Shown here: one piece after another, positions 42,173 through 51,679 of the stretch
Layout of the letters: every line of letters starts with the position of its first letter
Position numbering within the stretch: position 1 is the stretch's first letter
Assembly: GCF_021026345.1 (NCBI RefSeq)
Contig: NZ_JAJNCZ010000009.1
Span: forward strand, 1-64,000
Direction of reading: 5' to 3'
DNA length: 64,000 nt
DNA from: Rhizobium sp. GN54
GTDB lineage: Bacteria; Pseudomonadota; Alphaproteobacteria; Rhizobiales; Rhizobiaceae
Translations under genes and position numbers: made by a program
Notes under the pieces: model-generated
Databases searched by the model: none
What the model was told of the DNA's origin: nothing
Seen by the model: only the letters and a program-made list of their open reading frames with translations

Positions 42173-43818
42173 GTCTGTTGTCCCTCCGGCCGGCCGGGGT
42201 GGCGGAAGCCGCTGCGGTTCTGGCGACGGTGGCGGCCGCGCCGCCAGACACCGTCGTCGGCCATCATGTCGGTGAGGAGGCCCTCGCGCAGTCCGCGGTC
42301 GGCGACGCGCATGCGCCGCGACGGCCAGCGGTTGCGGATCGCCTCCAGGATGGCGCAGCCGGCAAGCACCAGGTCGGCCCGGTCCGGACCGATGCAGGGA
42401 TTGGCCGCGCGGGCGGAAAAGTCCCAGGACAGAAGCCGCGCCTGCATGGCGCTGACCTCCGCATCGAGCAGCCAGACGCCGTCCACCTGGCGGCGGTCGT
42501 AGCGCGGCAGGTCGAGATGGACGCCGGCGAGCGTCGTCACCGTTCCGGAGGTGCCGATCAGGTGGAAATCCGGCGCCTCGCGGCCGCCATGGGCGGGGCA
42601 ATCGAAGTCCGCCAGCATGCCCTCGACCTCGCGCACCATGGCGGCGAAGCTCTCGGGGGTGACGTCGCGGCCGCCGTGGCGCTCCGACAGGGTGACGACG
42701 CCGACCGGCAGCGAGGTCCAGTGGGTGATGTGGTTGGCGAGCCGGTTGGAGCGGTTGTCGTCGATGCGGATCACCGCGATTTCCGACGAGCCGCCACCGA
42801 TATCGAACAGCACCACCGACTTCGTCTCGCGACCGACCAGCGACGAGCAGCCGGATACGGCCAGCCGCGCCTCGGTCTCCCGGTTGATGATCTCGAGGTC
42901 GAGCCCGGTCTCGGCGCGGACGCGGGCCAGGAACGCCTCGCCGTTCTCCGCCCGGCGGCAGGCCTCGGTGGCGATCAGGCGGCTGCGACGGATGTCGCGA
43001 CTCTTCAGCTTCGCCGCGCAGATCTTCAGCGCCTCGATCGAGCGGTCCATCGCATCCTCGGAGAGCCGCCCGCTGGCGGCAAGCCCCTCGCCCAGCCGGA
43101 CGATGCGCGAAAAGGCATCGACGACGCGGAACTGGCCGGGACGGGTCGGCTGGGCGACCAGCAGCCGGCAATTGTTGGTGCCGAGATCGAGGGCCGCATA
43201 GAGCGGTGCGTCGTCAAGGCGCGGTTCGCTGCGCGCCAGGCCGCCCGCCGCAGGGTCGCGTCCGTGCGGATGGCCGCCCCTCGGTGCGCCATGCGGGTGA
43301 CCGTAGCGCTGGCCCCGATCCTGACCCGGTTGATGGCCCTGATTCTGGCCGTGACTCGGCCCCTTGGACGGACCTTGCTGCTGCGCCTGCGCCGGTTTTC
43401 CCGCCGATGCCACGAATTCGGGCGTCTTTTCAGGCCCCTTGAGCGGCCGGCCCTGCAGGCCCCGCCCCTGATGCCGCCTGTCGCGACCGGTACGGCCCTG
43501 CCCCGCCTGTTCGGCAACGGGCGCGGCGACGCGTTCGGTCTCGGACGGAAGCTGTTGCGGCTTGGCTGCACCGCCCTTGCCGCGGCGACGACGCTTGCGC
43601 TTGCGGACGGCATCGCCATCCTGCGTGCTCTGGTGGGGGCGTGGCTCCTGGCCGTTGCGGCCGGTGTCGCCGTTGCGCGGGGTAAGGGAGCCGGAGGACG
43701 GATTTTGAGCCCGCTTTTCCTTTCCCTTGCGGCGGCGCGACCGCTTCGGTCTTGCCTCTCCGCCCGTGCCCTGCGCCCCTGATACGGACGGCCCAAGGCC
43801 GCGGTCGGGGTCGTTCAC
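42169..43818 (-). CDS. Ppx/GppA family phosphatase with long basic N-terminal region
   Basis: This 549-aa protein has a C-terminal half that is an actin-fold exopolyphosphatase/guanosine pentaphosphatase ([40 protein letters not shown]). The first 200 residues are a low-complexity Gln/Gly/Pro/Arg-rich extension with [11 protein letters not shown] blocks, likely RNA- or polyphosphate-binding, a feature seen in rhizobial members. The start was placed at a GTG ([10 protein letters not shown]). A TTG eight codons upstream is possible. It is coupled to rlmE. Confidence 0.87.
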   Translation of the reverse strand: MNDPDRGLGPSVSGAQGTGGEARPKRSRRRKGKEKRAQNPSSGSLTPRNGDTGRNGQEPRPHQSTQDGDAVRKRKRRRRGKGGAAKPQQLPSETERVAAPVAEQAGQGRTGRDRRHQGRGLQGRPLKGPEKTPEFVASAGKPAQAQQQGPSKGPSHGQNQGHQPGQDRGQRYGHPHGAPRGGHPHGRDPAAGGLARSEPRLDDAPLYAALDLGTNNCRLLVAQPTRPGQFRVVDAFSRIVRLGEGLAASGRLSEDAMDRSIEALKICAAKLKSRDIRRSRLIATEACRRAENGEAFLARVRAETGLDLEIINRETEARLAVSGCSSLVGRETKSVVLFDIGGGSSEIAVIRIDDNRSNRLANHITHWTSLPVGVVTLSERHGGRDVTPESFAAMVREVEGMLADFDCPAHGGREAPDFHLIGTSGTVTTLAGVHLDLPRYDRRQVDGVWLLDAEVSAMQARLLSWDFSARAANPCIGPDRADLVLAGCAILEAIRNRWPSRRMRVADRGLREGLLTDMMADDGVWRRGRHRRQNRSGFRHPGRPEGQQT

Positions 43819-44122
43819 GTTTCTGCCTATCGCGCCGCGCAAGGCCGTTTCGGGCCGCAGCAGGCGCTGTCTCGAATTTTCGTTGCCGCGACCTTAACAG
43901 CGGCCGCCACGTTCGACAAATTCTTTTTGCGCAGCGTCTTGGCGCGCCGGCTGCCCCGCGCAACATCCGCCAGCAAGCCGGCCGCTTGCCGCGAGGCCCA
44001 ATTGCCCACGCGCGAAATCCACAACCGGCCGGCAAAAAAATTCTGCAGGCCTATTTGCATCCGCCAGGCTTTTGGTTATAAGCCGCCCACACCGACAGGG
44101 CGCCGCCTGCGCCGCCCATCGT
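43819..44122. other. Intergenic gap upstream of tRNA-Gln
   Basis: About 300 bp between the divergent phosphatase start and the tRNA. The last 70 bp carry a promoter for the tRNA (see separate entry). No gene was seen in the rest. Confidence 0.6.
44055..44082 (+). promoter_or_regulatory. Candidate promoter of tRNA-Gln
   Basis: TTGCAT and TATAAG are separated by 16 bases and end about 40 bp before the tRNA. This is near the sigma-70 pattern and suits a stable-RNA gene. Confidence 0.5.
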
Positions 44123-44196
44123 TGGGGAATAGTTCAATGGTAGAACGGCGGACTCTGACTCCGTTAATCTTGGTTCGAATCCAGGTTCCCCAGCCA
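44123..44196 (+). tRNA. tRNA-Gln (anticodon CUG)
   Basis: The cloverleaf is complete: acceptor stem TGGGGAA / TTCCCCA, anticodon loop CTCTGAC with anticodon CTG, T-loop TTCGAAT and an encoded GCCA end. It reads CAG codons. The 3' half (GGTTCGAATCCAGGTTCCCC) is the expected integration site for the tyrosine recombinase that begins about 150 bp downstream. Confidence 0.95.
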
Positions 44197-44269
44197 ATTC
44201 TCGCTAAAATCCCTTAATTCCTTGATTTTCCAGTCGTGCCGGATATCGTTTTGGCATCATTGGCGACCT

Positions 44270-44302
44270 GATGCCCAGAACTGATGCCCACAGGTGATGC
44301 CC
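44270..44302 (+). repeat. Three tandem TGATGCCCA units next to the integrase
   Basis: TGATGCCCA occurs three times at short spacing just downstream of the tRNA and overlapping the upstream start candidates of the integrase. These may be recombinase arm-binding or directionality-factor sites. They are inferred from position only. Confidence 0.4.
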
Positions 44303-44350
44303 ACGCGAAAAATTGCGTGCCGTCGCCGGTGGCGAGCAAGGGCAGTTCCC

Positions 44351-46438
44351 ATGGCGGTCCGCCACGACGTCGAGAACCTCATTCGCCGCGGTAACATCTT
44401 TTACTGGCGCGCGCGTGTTCCACTCTCCTTCATCCGATGCACACCAGGCAGCCGGCTTTCACTCAGTCTTCAGGTATCCGATCATAAGAAAGCACAGATG
44501 ATCGCGCGGCAACTCAACATGCGGCTTGCCGAGATGAAATTGAAACCGAAGGAAATCATGGCTGACAGGGAACAGCTCCAGAAGCTTTTCGAGCGTGTCC
44601 GGAACGCCATGCTCGAGGACCTTGACGACGTCAATGTGCTGGCCAAGCGGAAGGGCCGGGCGGGTCATGTCCGAGAGATGGAACTCGATCTGGAGGCAGG
44701 CTGGGCCTACAACCTTATCGCCAAATTCGGCGCAGCCAAGGATCTCACCCTGGCGGGCGACTGCACGGGCTTGAGCTTCCTGCTGAGGAGCGGAGTACCG
44801 ATCTCCCACGTGGATGCGATCCGGGCAAATCATATCGCTGGATTGAAGCTGGTACGAAGCCCGGATGTCCAAGAAGCTGTCCGAGGCTTGATGGTCACTT
44901 TCGGCATCCCTGACACCCCGCTAAATCGGGAGCGGGCCATGACTAAGTTCTGTGAAGCCCGCGCCGCAGCCCTGCTTGACATCGACGACCGCCACGAGCT
45001 CGTCGATAGAAGCCTCAGTGAACTCACAGGCGGCGGCAGAGCCAACAAATCCTCGACCGAGGTGAAGCCTGCAGGGGTCGAACCAGCGACCCCTGCTTCC
45101 CCGACACTGGCCGAAGAGAGCGTACCGGCAACGACTGCGCCGGATATCCCGGAGGAGGAGGCATTCGCCCACCTCGACTTAACGCCAAGCCCCGCAACTG
45201 CCAGGAAGGCTTCACTCAAACCTCAGGAAGCTGAACAGCGCGTCGTTGTCGTATCGGAGTTTGAGGAGGAATGTGAAAAGCTCATCAAGAACATGGGTGA
45301 AGATTGGGAGCCGGCAACAGCTCGAGATGCAATGGCGCTGGTACGGATGTTCAAATCGGTGCTCCATGAACATGGCGTCGAGCATTCCGGGCAGATCGAG
45401 CAATACCACATTGGGCTGCTGCGACAGCATTTCAACGACATTCCGACCAACTGGGGCAAAAGCGCCCGGATGAGAAGCATGTCGGCGCCGGAGCTTCGTG
45501 CGGAGGGTGAGAAATTGCTCAAGGCGGCTGATATCGCGGGCACTAAGGCGAAGGTTGGTCTGGCCCCAACAACAATCCGCAAACACTTCGGGAACCTGCA
45601 ACACTTTCTCACACACCTGAAAGGCCACGGGTTCGAAATCGAGAGCTGGACATTTGAGGGCCTGCGCCCGAGAAAGCCCAAAGCCGGAGACGTCCGTCAC
45701 CAGCAGTACAAGCCAAAGCCTCAGGACATCGCTCCGATTTTCTCAAGTCCCGTCTATATGGGCTCGCAAGATCACCTGCGAGGAAAACGGAGGAAGCCAG
45801 GCAAGCGCGTCTTTCACGATTCGCTCTACTATCTGCCGATCCTGTTCACCTATCTGGGCCCCAGGCGCAACGAGTTTGCCGGGCTTCATGTCAACGACAT
45901 TGCAAAGGAGGAGGACGGCTACGTCATCATCCTTCAAACGAACAGCATTCGTCGACTGAAGAACGCACAGTCCAAACGACTGCTGCCAATGCCTGAGGAA
46001 TTGGTTCGGCTTGGCTTCATCGAATACGTGCAGGCCATCAAGAGGCTGGGATATGAGGCACTTTTCCCGGATCTGTTCTCAGACAAGACCGACAACAATC
46101 CGGGCGATCGGTTCTATGATACGTTCGTGCCCGTCATGCAGGAGGCACTCGGTGAGAAAATGTGGGATCGAGCGATCCACGCCTTTCGCCACGGCATGGC
46201 AGATACCCTGAAACAAGCAGGTGTCTCTCCGGATGTCATTGACGACATCTCCGGACGACTGACCGAGGGGAGCGAAACAAATACGCGCTACACCAATCCG
46301 GCTGGCCTCCCATTGATGCGGAGCGCGCTCAAGCACTATCCGATCATTACCTCCGCCGTCGAGCCGAAACCGTTGCAGCTCCTGCCGTGGATCGAGAACA
46401 AGCAACCACCTTCATGGGCGCGCAATGGCAAGAAATGA
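44351..46438 (+). CDS. Tyrosine recombinase (island integrase)
   Basis: This 695-aa site-specific recombinase is far longer than usual integrases (about 400 aa), with a long N-terminal region of unknown role. The C-terminal catalytic domain shows Arg in YLGPRRNEF (about residue 505), His-x2-Arg in HAFRHGMADTLK (about 610-613), and a nucleophile Tyr in TRYTNP (about 647). The start MAVRHDVENLIRRGNIFYWR was chosen because it opens the family-like N-terminal domain. GTG/ATG at 44294-44297 is possible. It should insert and excise the island at the adjacent tRNA. Confidence 0.87.
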   Translation: MAVRHDVENLIRRGNIFYWRARVPLSFIRCTPGSRLSLSLQVSDHKKAQMIARQLNMRLAEMKLKPKEIMADREQLQKLFERVRNAMLEDLDDVNVLAKRKGRAGHVREMELDLEAGWAYNLIAKFGAAKDLTLAGDCTGLSFLLRSGVPISHVDAIRANHIAGLKLVRSPDVQEAVRGLMVTFGIPDTPLNRERAMTKFCEARAAALLDIDDRHELVDRSLSELTGGGRANKSSTEVKPAGVEPATPASPTLAEESVPATTAPDIPEEEAFAHLDLTPSPATARKASLKPQEAEQRVVVVSEFEEECEKLIKNMGEDWEPATARDAMALVRMFKSVLHEHGVEHSGQIEQYHIGLLRQHFNDIPTNWGKSARMRSMSAPELRAEGEKLLKAADIAGTKAKVGLAPTTIRKHFGNLQHFLTHLKGHGFEIESWTFEGLRPRKPKAGDVRHQQYKPKPQDIAPIFSSPVYMGSQDHLRGKRRKPGKRVFHDSLYYLPILFTYLGPRRNEFAGLHVNDIAKEEDGYVIILQTNSIRRLKNAQSKRLLPMPEELVRLGFIEYVQAIKRLGYEALFPDLFSDKTDNNPGDRFYDTFVPVMQEALGEKMWDRAIHAFRHGMADTLKQAGVSPDVIDDISGRLTEGSETNTRYTNPAGLPLMRSALKHYPIITSAVEPKPLQLLPWIENKQPPSWARNGKK

Positions 46439-46664
46439 GAAGATTGAGGCGGAAATGATTTCCGCCCGGCTTGCGGGGGGTGGCCGAGCCGAACGACCTG
46501 AAGAAGTGGGCCCATCTACCCCTCAAAAAATCCGATTCAGAATCAAACGGCATTCTATGAAGTAATGGGGGGAGAAACCGCAAACCAACCAAACGCCGTT
46601 AGGCGTTTACCCGACCCGTTTAGTAAGCCCATTTGGCAACGATAGACCAGGCGGACGGGAACGC

Positions 46665-46979
46665 TCAGACCTCTTGGTCGGCGCCGTCGGGATAGAGCAG
46701 ATGGATTTTTCGGCGGAACGGCGAGCCGCCCGTCCGGTATCGCGCGATCAGATCGTCGAACACCGCATCGCTTTCGTGCTCATCGAAACCTTGATCGACC
46801 AACATCGAAACGATCTTGGCCCGGAACTTCTCAAGCTCGGCTTGCTGGCCCTTTTCGATCGCTCGCCGGATTAGCCAGAACAGCGCCACGCGAGCCACGT
46901 CATCTCTATCTGGCCTCCTGGACATTCGATTGGCGTCGCGAAGTGCCTTCTGTCGCTGCCTTGCTGCCTTCTGGTTCAT
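46665..46979 (-). CDS. Hypothetical protein, 104 aa
   Basis: This 104-aa highly charged helical protein begins MNQKAARQRQKALRDANRMSR. A basic N-terminus precedes a hydrophobic-amphipathic stretch (VARVALFWLIRRAIEK) and a C-terminal segment with DEHESDAVFDDL. No known family was recognised. It sits behind the integrase. The start at 46979 removes ten unlikely upstream residues. Confidence 0.5.
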   Translation of the reverse strand: MNQKAARQRQKALRDANRMSRRPDRDDVARVALFWLIRRAIEKGQQAELEKFRAKIVSMLVDQGFDEHESDAVFDDLIARYRTGGSPFRRKIHLLYPDGADQEV

Positions 46980-47298
46980 GATGCTCCTGCCGATCCTCAA
47001 CCTCTTCAATGATCATAGGACCGGCCTGCCGGCGCAAGCCTTGCCCGGCTGAATCGGAAATTTCAGACTTTGAATCGGCTGCGCAGAACAATGAATCAAA
47101 TGACCGCAACTTGTTTCGAGTTGCGCGCACGTTATCTCACGTCAAGACGACCTGTTCGACCGCGAACGGCGTTGGTGAATCATCGTATTCGAGTTCCGAA
47201 TCAAAAATCCGGTGTTCGGAATCAAATGAGCGCAATTTGTTTCAGGTTGCCGGAGACTTGATGTGAGTTGCCAACAACGTGGCACACCTTGTCTCAAA
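46980..47298. other. Intergenic gap with repeated palindromes
   Basis: About 320 bp between two minus-strand genes with no convincing ORF. It contains the pair of 31-bp direct repeats listed separately, plus several AATC-starting short repeats. Confidence 0.6.
47094..47250. repeat. Pair of 31-bp near-identical direct repeats with inner dyad
   Basis: Copies at 47094-47124 and 47220-47250 both start AATCAAATGA and differ at five or fewer bases. Each contains a dyad GCAAC-N9-GTTGC (GCAAT in the second copy). Such paired sites look like binding sites for a regulator or replication/partition protein of the island. Confidence 0.6.
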
Positions 47299-48227
47299 TC
47301 ATGTCGCATCATCGCGATGGTGTCCGAGGATCCAGCCCTCCCATTTGCGGACGGCATCGATTGCCGGAATGCCTTTACCCCGCCGGCCGTCAACGACATC
47401 AAGCATGCCCAGCAGTCCGATGACAGCATCGAAACGATCCTCGCCTGCCTTGTCCGAGCCGAAGCCATCGTTGATGGCGGAAAGGAGCAGATCGGTATCG
47501 AGGCCCGGGCGCGCCGCAAGCCAAGGCAAGATATTCTGTCCCATCCGTAGCCGGTCTACGTGACGCCGCTTGCTCCAGCCACTTCGTGGCATGCCGAACT
47601 GACGGTACACGTCGCCAGGATAGGTTTCTACAACGACGACTGGTTTTCTGTTAGCGAGTTCAGCCAGCCTTCCATCGAAGGGCCACAGTCCAATCTCGGC
47701 ACAATGACTTCCCGCCATCCCGAGATCGCGCCTTTGCCGACCTGATTGCCGCCAAGCGTCCAGAACAACATGCAGGCAGCCTGCCGATCGGCAGTCGCCC
47801 GTTCGCAGACACGCAAGAGCTATGACGCACCAGAAATCCCAAGGGCATCGAAGAGATGGGCACGCGCCGTGCCACCAGGGCGGACGGGATAGAACGGGCG
47901 CTGCAGCGAGATATGGTCGCGATGACTGGCGACATTGTACCAATCCGACCAGATCCCGGAGCCGAATAATGTCAACGCCTCCTGGAAAGAACCGAGGCCG
48001 ATTGCTCGCGCATAGGCCGCCGGCAGGCCGATCGGGAAGTCGAAGCCGATGAGAAGCGCGCCAGGATCGACGGCACGACACTGTAGTCGGTCGAACAAGC
48101 TCGATGTGTCACCGACGAGTTCCGGAGGCTGAACATGCCAGTGTCCGTCGCGTTGGATGGCCACAGCCATCCAGCGCTTTTTCTGCTCCATGCTCCAATC
48201 GGAATGGGCTACGACTGCAACACTCAT
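47299..48227 (-). pseudogene. DUF429-like RNase H-fold protein, broken
   Basis: Joining three segments gives one protein of about 310 aa: from 48227 to a TAG at 47820-47822, then in the same frame to about 47690, then in the next frame to 47299. The pieces carry the family's acidic motifs GFDFPIGLP, VVVVETYPGDVY and DRFDAVIGLLGML, as in predicted nucleases of the DUF429 type. One nonsense and one frameshift separate them. It starts 42 bp after the M41 gene on the same strand, so it may once have been the last gene of that operon. Confidence 0.75.
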
Positions 48228-48269
48228 CCTGCACTCCGTTTCTCCTCATCGGCCGCATGACCATCAGCT

Positions 48270-49046
48270 TCAGGGCGGCAGATCATCGTCTCTCAGTATG
48301 TGCATCACCGCGTTTTCATCCATTGCCTGGGCATCGAACAGCGCCTTGGCGAGGGCATGAAAGACCGGCCTGCGCCTCCTGAGGATCGCGGCGGCTCTAT
48401 CGAGCGCCACCTCCAACCTGGCGTGAACGCATGCAGCGAGTTCTGGGTCCCGGTCCAGAACCGCGCCCGGATCGCGACGCGGGCGATAGAGCAGTGGATG
48501 CTCAGCGCCAAAGCCAAGCGTCCGCTCCATGTCGAACGCGACCCGCGTGGCCCGCGCCAAATCACTTTCGTCGGCGCCCGCCGAGCCGCTGGATACCCGC
48601 TTCAGCGCCAGTTTTTCGGCAGCCCTCCCGGCCATCAACACGGTGAGCATGTTTTCGTACCAGGTGTAGGTATTGGTTCCGGATGCATGGAAGCCGAGCA
48701 GATTATAGGCGCCCTCCCCGGTGTCGATATTGAGACCTCGGACGGGGCCGAGATCGAGCGCATGATGGACGACGGCATGCCCCGCCTCGTGGAATGCGTA
48801 GCGCCAGCGCAAATCGATGGGTAGGGGTGGGCGATTGCCGCGAATCCCCTCTTCGAGGTCCTCGTAGCGGATCGCGCGCTTGCCGCGGCGCGCCCTCAAT
48901 CGCGCCTCCCGTACGATGCGCTCGATATCCGCGCCCGTCAGTCCCATCGCCCGCGTGGCGAGACGCCGCAGGATCGCGTCGACCGGATTGCCCTGCTGCG
49001 CGGCTGCCGGTGTTGCCGTCGTGGTGTTGTTCTGCGGCTCGGTCAT
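48270..49046 (-). CDS. M41 zinc metalloprotease half of a split FtsH-like protease
   Basis: This 258-aa protein starts with a low-complexity tail, then at about residues 33-62 has the helical lid of an AAA module (GLTGADIERIVREARLRARR) that normally belongs to the ATPase. The M41 peptidase follows: HEAGH (86-90) with the third zinc ligand expected at Asp162 (SGSAGADESDLARA). There is no membrane segment. Its start overlaps the stop of the upstream AAA gene by four bases, so the two chains are made together and should assemble into one FtsH-type protease. Confidence 0.82.
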   Translation of the reverse strand: MTEPQNNTTTATPAAAQQGNPVDAILRRLATRAMGLTGADIERIVREARLRARRGKRAIRYEDLEEGIRGNRPPLPIDLRWRYAFHEAGHAVVHHALDLGPVRGLNIDTGEGAYNLLGFHASGTNTYTWYENMLTVLMAGRAAEKLALKRVSSGSAGADESDLARATRVAFDMERTLGFGAEHPLLYRPRRDPGAVLDRDPELAACVHARLEVALDRAAAILRRRRPVFHALAKALFDAQAMDENAVMHILRDDDLPP

Positions 49047-51040
49047 CGGCCTGCTTCCTTCCGTTCGTCTTCTGCCTCTTCCTTCAGATGGTCGGCGACG
49101 ATCTTCCTCAGCGAGAACCCATCATCGGCTTCCGACCGGGTGTCAGGTACCGGCTCGCCGATCAGCGACGTCACATCGTCGCCGAGATGATGAGCGAGGA
49201 TCTCCGCAAGCGTCGGCACATCGGGTTTCGGAATCTCGATATGCGTTTCCAGCCTCCCGGACCGCTTGATGGCCTCATCGATATGGTCAGGGCGGTTGGT
49301 CGCGCCGACGACGATCAATCCCTCGGATTTTACGGCGCCATCGAGCAGTTCCAGCAACTTGTTGACCACGGCATTCCAGTAATCGGAATACTCACGCTCG
49401 GCAGGTTGCCGCTTGCCGATGCCGTCGATCTCGTCGATGAACAGGATCGCTGGCGCGATGGCACGGGCCTCGACAAAGGTCTTGTTCATCTTGTCGATCA
49501 CGTCATTGAGATGGCCGCCCTGAAGCCAGGTCGAGACCGAGGTGACGACCAGCGGAACCTGCAGGCTGTTGCACAGCGCACGGGCAAACGTCGTCTTCCC
49601 GGTTCCGGGTGGGCCGGACAAAAGCAGCTTGGTGCTCATTTCCGACCAGGTGAGGATGCTGGCTCGGTAATCGTCCAGGTCCGCCTTGAGATCGAGCGCC
49701 CAGTCTTTTGCTCGGCCGTATCCGGAAAGGGTCTCGACGGTCATCGGTGACCTGTCGCCAAGTTCGACGGGTGTCGGCAATAGCTCCGGCTGGATCACTT
49801 CGGCACCCGACGGCTTGTCCTTCTTCAAGCGGCCGTTGCTGTCACTGTCGGAGGCCTTCGGCTTTTCGCCCGACCCCGAGGGTTTCTCGGTAGAGGTGGA
49901 GGAAGGCTTGGATCCGGATCCCTTTGTCTTCTCGCTCCCAGCGTCTTCCTCGCCATCGCCTTCCTCGAAGTCGCTGCGATTGCGTTCGATGAGCGAGGCA
50001 AGGACATGCAGCGCGTCCCGAACATGCCGTCCCGGCCGAAACGCAAGGACCAGATCCTCCAGCGACAGCCACCGCGCATCCGAATCCGATGGCAGGGGAA
50101 CGCTTTCAATTACCGTGTCCGGATAGAGCACCTCGATCAGGTCAGCGACAAACCTGCGGTCAAGCTTTCCCGTCTCCAGCGACAGATCGGCGGAGATGCG
50201 CAAGAGCGAGGGAATATCCGATCGCTTCTCGGCGATGGCAAGGATGGGCAAGTCGCGGGACAGCGCGCTGATCATCCGCCGACGCAGGGCATTGCCGGTT
50301 ACGCGATGCACGCCAGCGCCTGAGAATGCCACAAGCCGCTTTCGAACCTCTCCTTCATGAACGTCGAAGTGGTTGTCATCGAACATATGGTCGGCATCGA
50401 TGATGGCGAACGGACCGCCAGGCACCAGCCGGGATTTTTCCAGGAGCCTCACCCCCTCCCGTTCGAAGCCATCGAGCGGCGCATGGAGCGTGATGACCGG
50501 TGTCACATGGATCAGGGTGTGAACAATCTCCCGCAGCGACCGTCCGCTGCCGCGCGCCGCGCGCGCCAACACCAGGGCCGCCACGACATGACTGACCAGC
50601 GTCGGCGCTGCTGCGCTGTCCACAAGACGAAACGTGTAGGCACGGCGATCGAAGCCTTTGCCCAGCACCGTATCTTGCGCGATTGAACTGCGACGCTTCC
50701 GGGGAAAGGCAAGCAGCGGCGAAACGGGCGTCATGTCGATGACCTCCATCGTCACGACACCGCCGCCGTCTCCGCCGGGACCGGGGCCGGAACCTGGTTT
50801 GCTCGCCTCCTTCGGTGCAATAAGCCCTCCGCCAAAGTTTTGTCGGAACCAGAGACCATCGCGAACCGGATCGCCGGTCAGCCTTGTCGTGTCGAAAGCC
50901 GGGCTGTAGCAGCAAAGCAGATGACCATCGACATCGGCGACTTTCCCTTCCAGCAGACCATTGCGCAGCGCGGTCCGGCGCGCCTCGCGGCGGGCAAGAT
51001 GCCGGAGGCGGCGGATGAACAGACGAGCCAGTTTATCCAT
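49043..51040 (-). CDS. AAA+ ATPase half of a split FtsH-like protease
   Basis: This 665-aa protein has an uncharacterised N-terminal part of about 380 residues, a Ser/Lys/Asp-rich linker (about 380-440) and a C-terminal AAA core: Walker A GPPGTGKT (about 476-483), Walker B ILFIDEIDG (about 530), and the second region of homology GATNRPDHIDEA with an arginine-finger SGRLETH. The helical lid is missing at the C-terminus and is found instead at the start of the next gene. It overlaps the downstream M41 gene by four bases and the upstream small gene by eight. The start MDKLARLFIRRL was chosen over an upstream in-frame codon. Confidence 0.82.
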   Translation of the reverse strand: MDKLARLFIRRLRHLARREARRTALRNGLLEGKVADVDGHLLCCYSPAFDTTRLTGDPVRDGLWFRQNFGGGLIAPKEASKPGSGPGPGGDGGGVVTMEVIDMTPVSPLLAFPRKRRSSIAQDTVLGKGFDRRAYTFRLVDSAAAPTLVSHVVAALVLARAARGSGRSLREIVHTLIHVTPVITLHAPLDGFEREGVRLLEKSRLVPGGPFAIIDADHMFDDNHFDVHEGEVRKRLVAFSGAGVHRVTGNALRRRMISALSRDLPILAIAEKRSDIPSLLRISADLSLETGKLDRRFVADLIEVLYPDTVIESVPLPSDSDARWLSLEDLVLAFRPGRHVRDALHVLASLIERNRSDFEEGDGEEDAGSEKTKGSGSKPSSTSTEKPSGSGEKPKASDSDSNGRLKKDKPSGAEVIQPELLPTPVELGDRSPMTVETLSGYGRAKDWALDLKADLDDYRASILTWSEMSTKLLLSGPPGTGKTTFARALCNSLQVPLVVTSVSTWLQGGHLNDVIDKMNKTFVEARAIAPAILFIDEIDGIGKRQPAEREYSDYWNAVVNKLLELLDGAVKSEGLIVVGATNRPDHIDEAIKRSGRLETHIEIPKPDVPTLAEILAHHLGDDVTSLIGEPVPDTRSEADDGFSLRKIVADHLKEEAEDERKEAGR

Positions 51041-51566
51041 CGACGCGCCCTCCCGTCTCCGCGGCAATAATTGCCGTTTCGAGGTTTTGCACCGGATCGC
51101 GCGGACGCGTCCGACCACGCCGCCGTTCGCCCCTGGGGCCGGACCTCGCGGAAGCCGCCAGCACACGCTCGCGCGGCGAACGGCGCGGCAGATGGATGTC
51201 AGCCGCCACCGCTACCGGGGTCGGTGAGATCAGATGCTCGTTCCGGGACCAACCGAGATCCCGGTTGCGGCTTCGCAGCCAGTCAAGCAGCAAGCGGCAG
51301 GCCGCATTGCCGCCGTCTGCGAGCGCATTCAATCGACGCATCAGAGGCTCCGGCACAGGACCATCCAGCAGAGGGCTTTGCCGCGCAAAGGCGAACGCCA
51401 GGCCGATCAAAACGGCGGGGTCATCCGCGACGCGATCGATGCCGGCGGGTTTGGCATGGGCGATAGTCGCCAGCCTGCTGTGAAGGCAAGGCGACGTGAT
51501 GGTGTCGGTCGTGACCGCTTCGCAACGGAAGCCTGCCACAGACGAGCGGTGGGTTTCGATGGACAT
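51033..51566 (-). CDS. Hypothetical 177-aa protein of the split-protease operon
   Basis: This 177-aa protein begins MSIETHRSSVAGFRCEAVTT. It is helical in the middle (AVLIGLAFAFARQSPLLDG, LLDWLRSRNRD) and ends in a basic stretch (RGERRRGRTRPRD). No family was recognised. Its stop overlaps the AAA start by eight bases, so it is translationally coupled and likely acts with it. It could be an adaptor or substrate-recognition factor, but nothing in the sequence proves this. Confidence 0.6.
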   Translation of the reverse strand: MSIETHRSSVAGFRCEAVTTDTITSPCLHSRLATIAHAKPAGIDRVADDPAVLIGLAFAFARQSPLLDGPVPEPLMRRLNALADGGNAACRLLLDWLRSRNRDLGWSRNEHLISPTPVAVAADIHLPRRSPRERVLAASARSGPRGERRRGRTRPRDPVQNLETAIIAAETGGRVDG

Positions 51567-51679
51567 GACTGTCTCCTCGCCGGAGCGCGTTCGCCTCCGG
51601 CGTTCATGGAAATGGAAGGATGAGGGAAGCCGGCCACACACGGCGCGGCCGCGATCGGTGACGCTAGGCCAGTGGCGCG

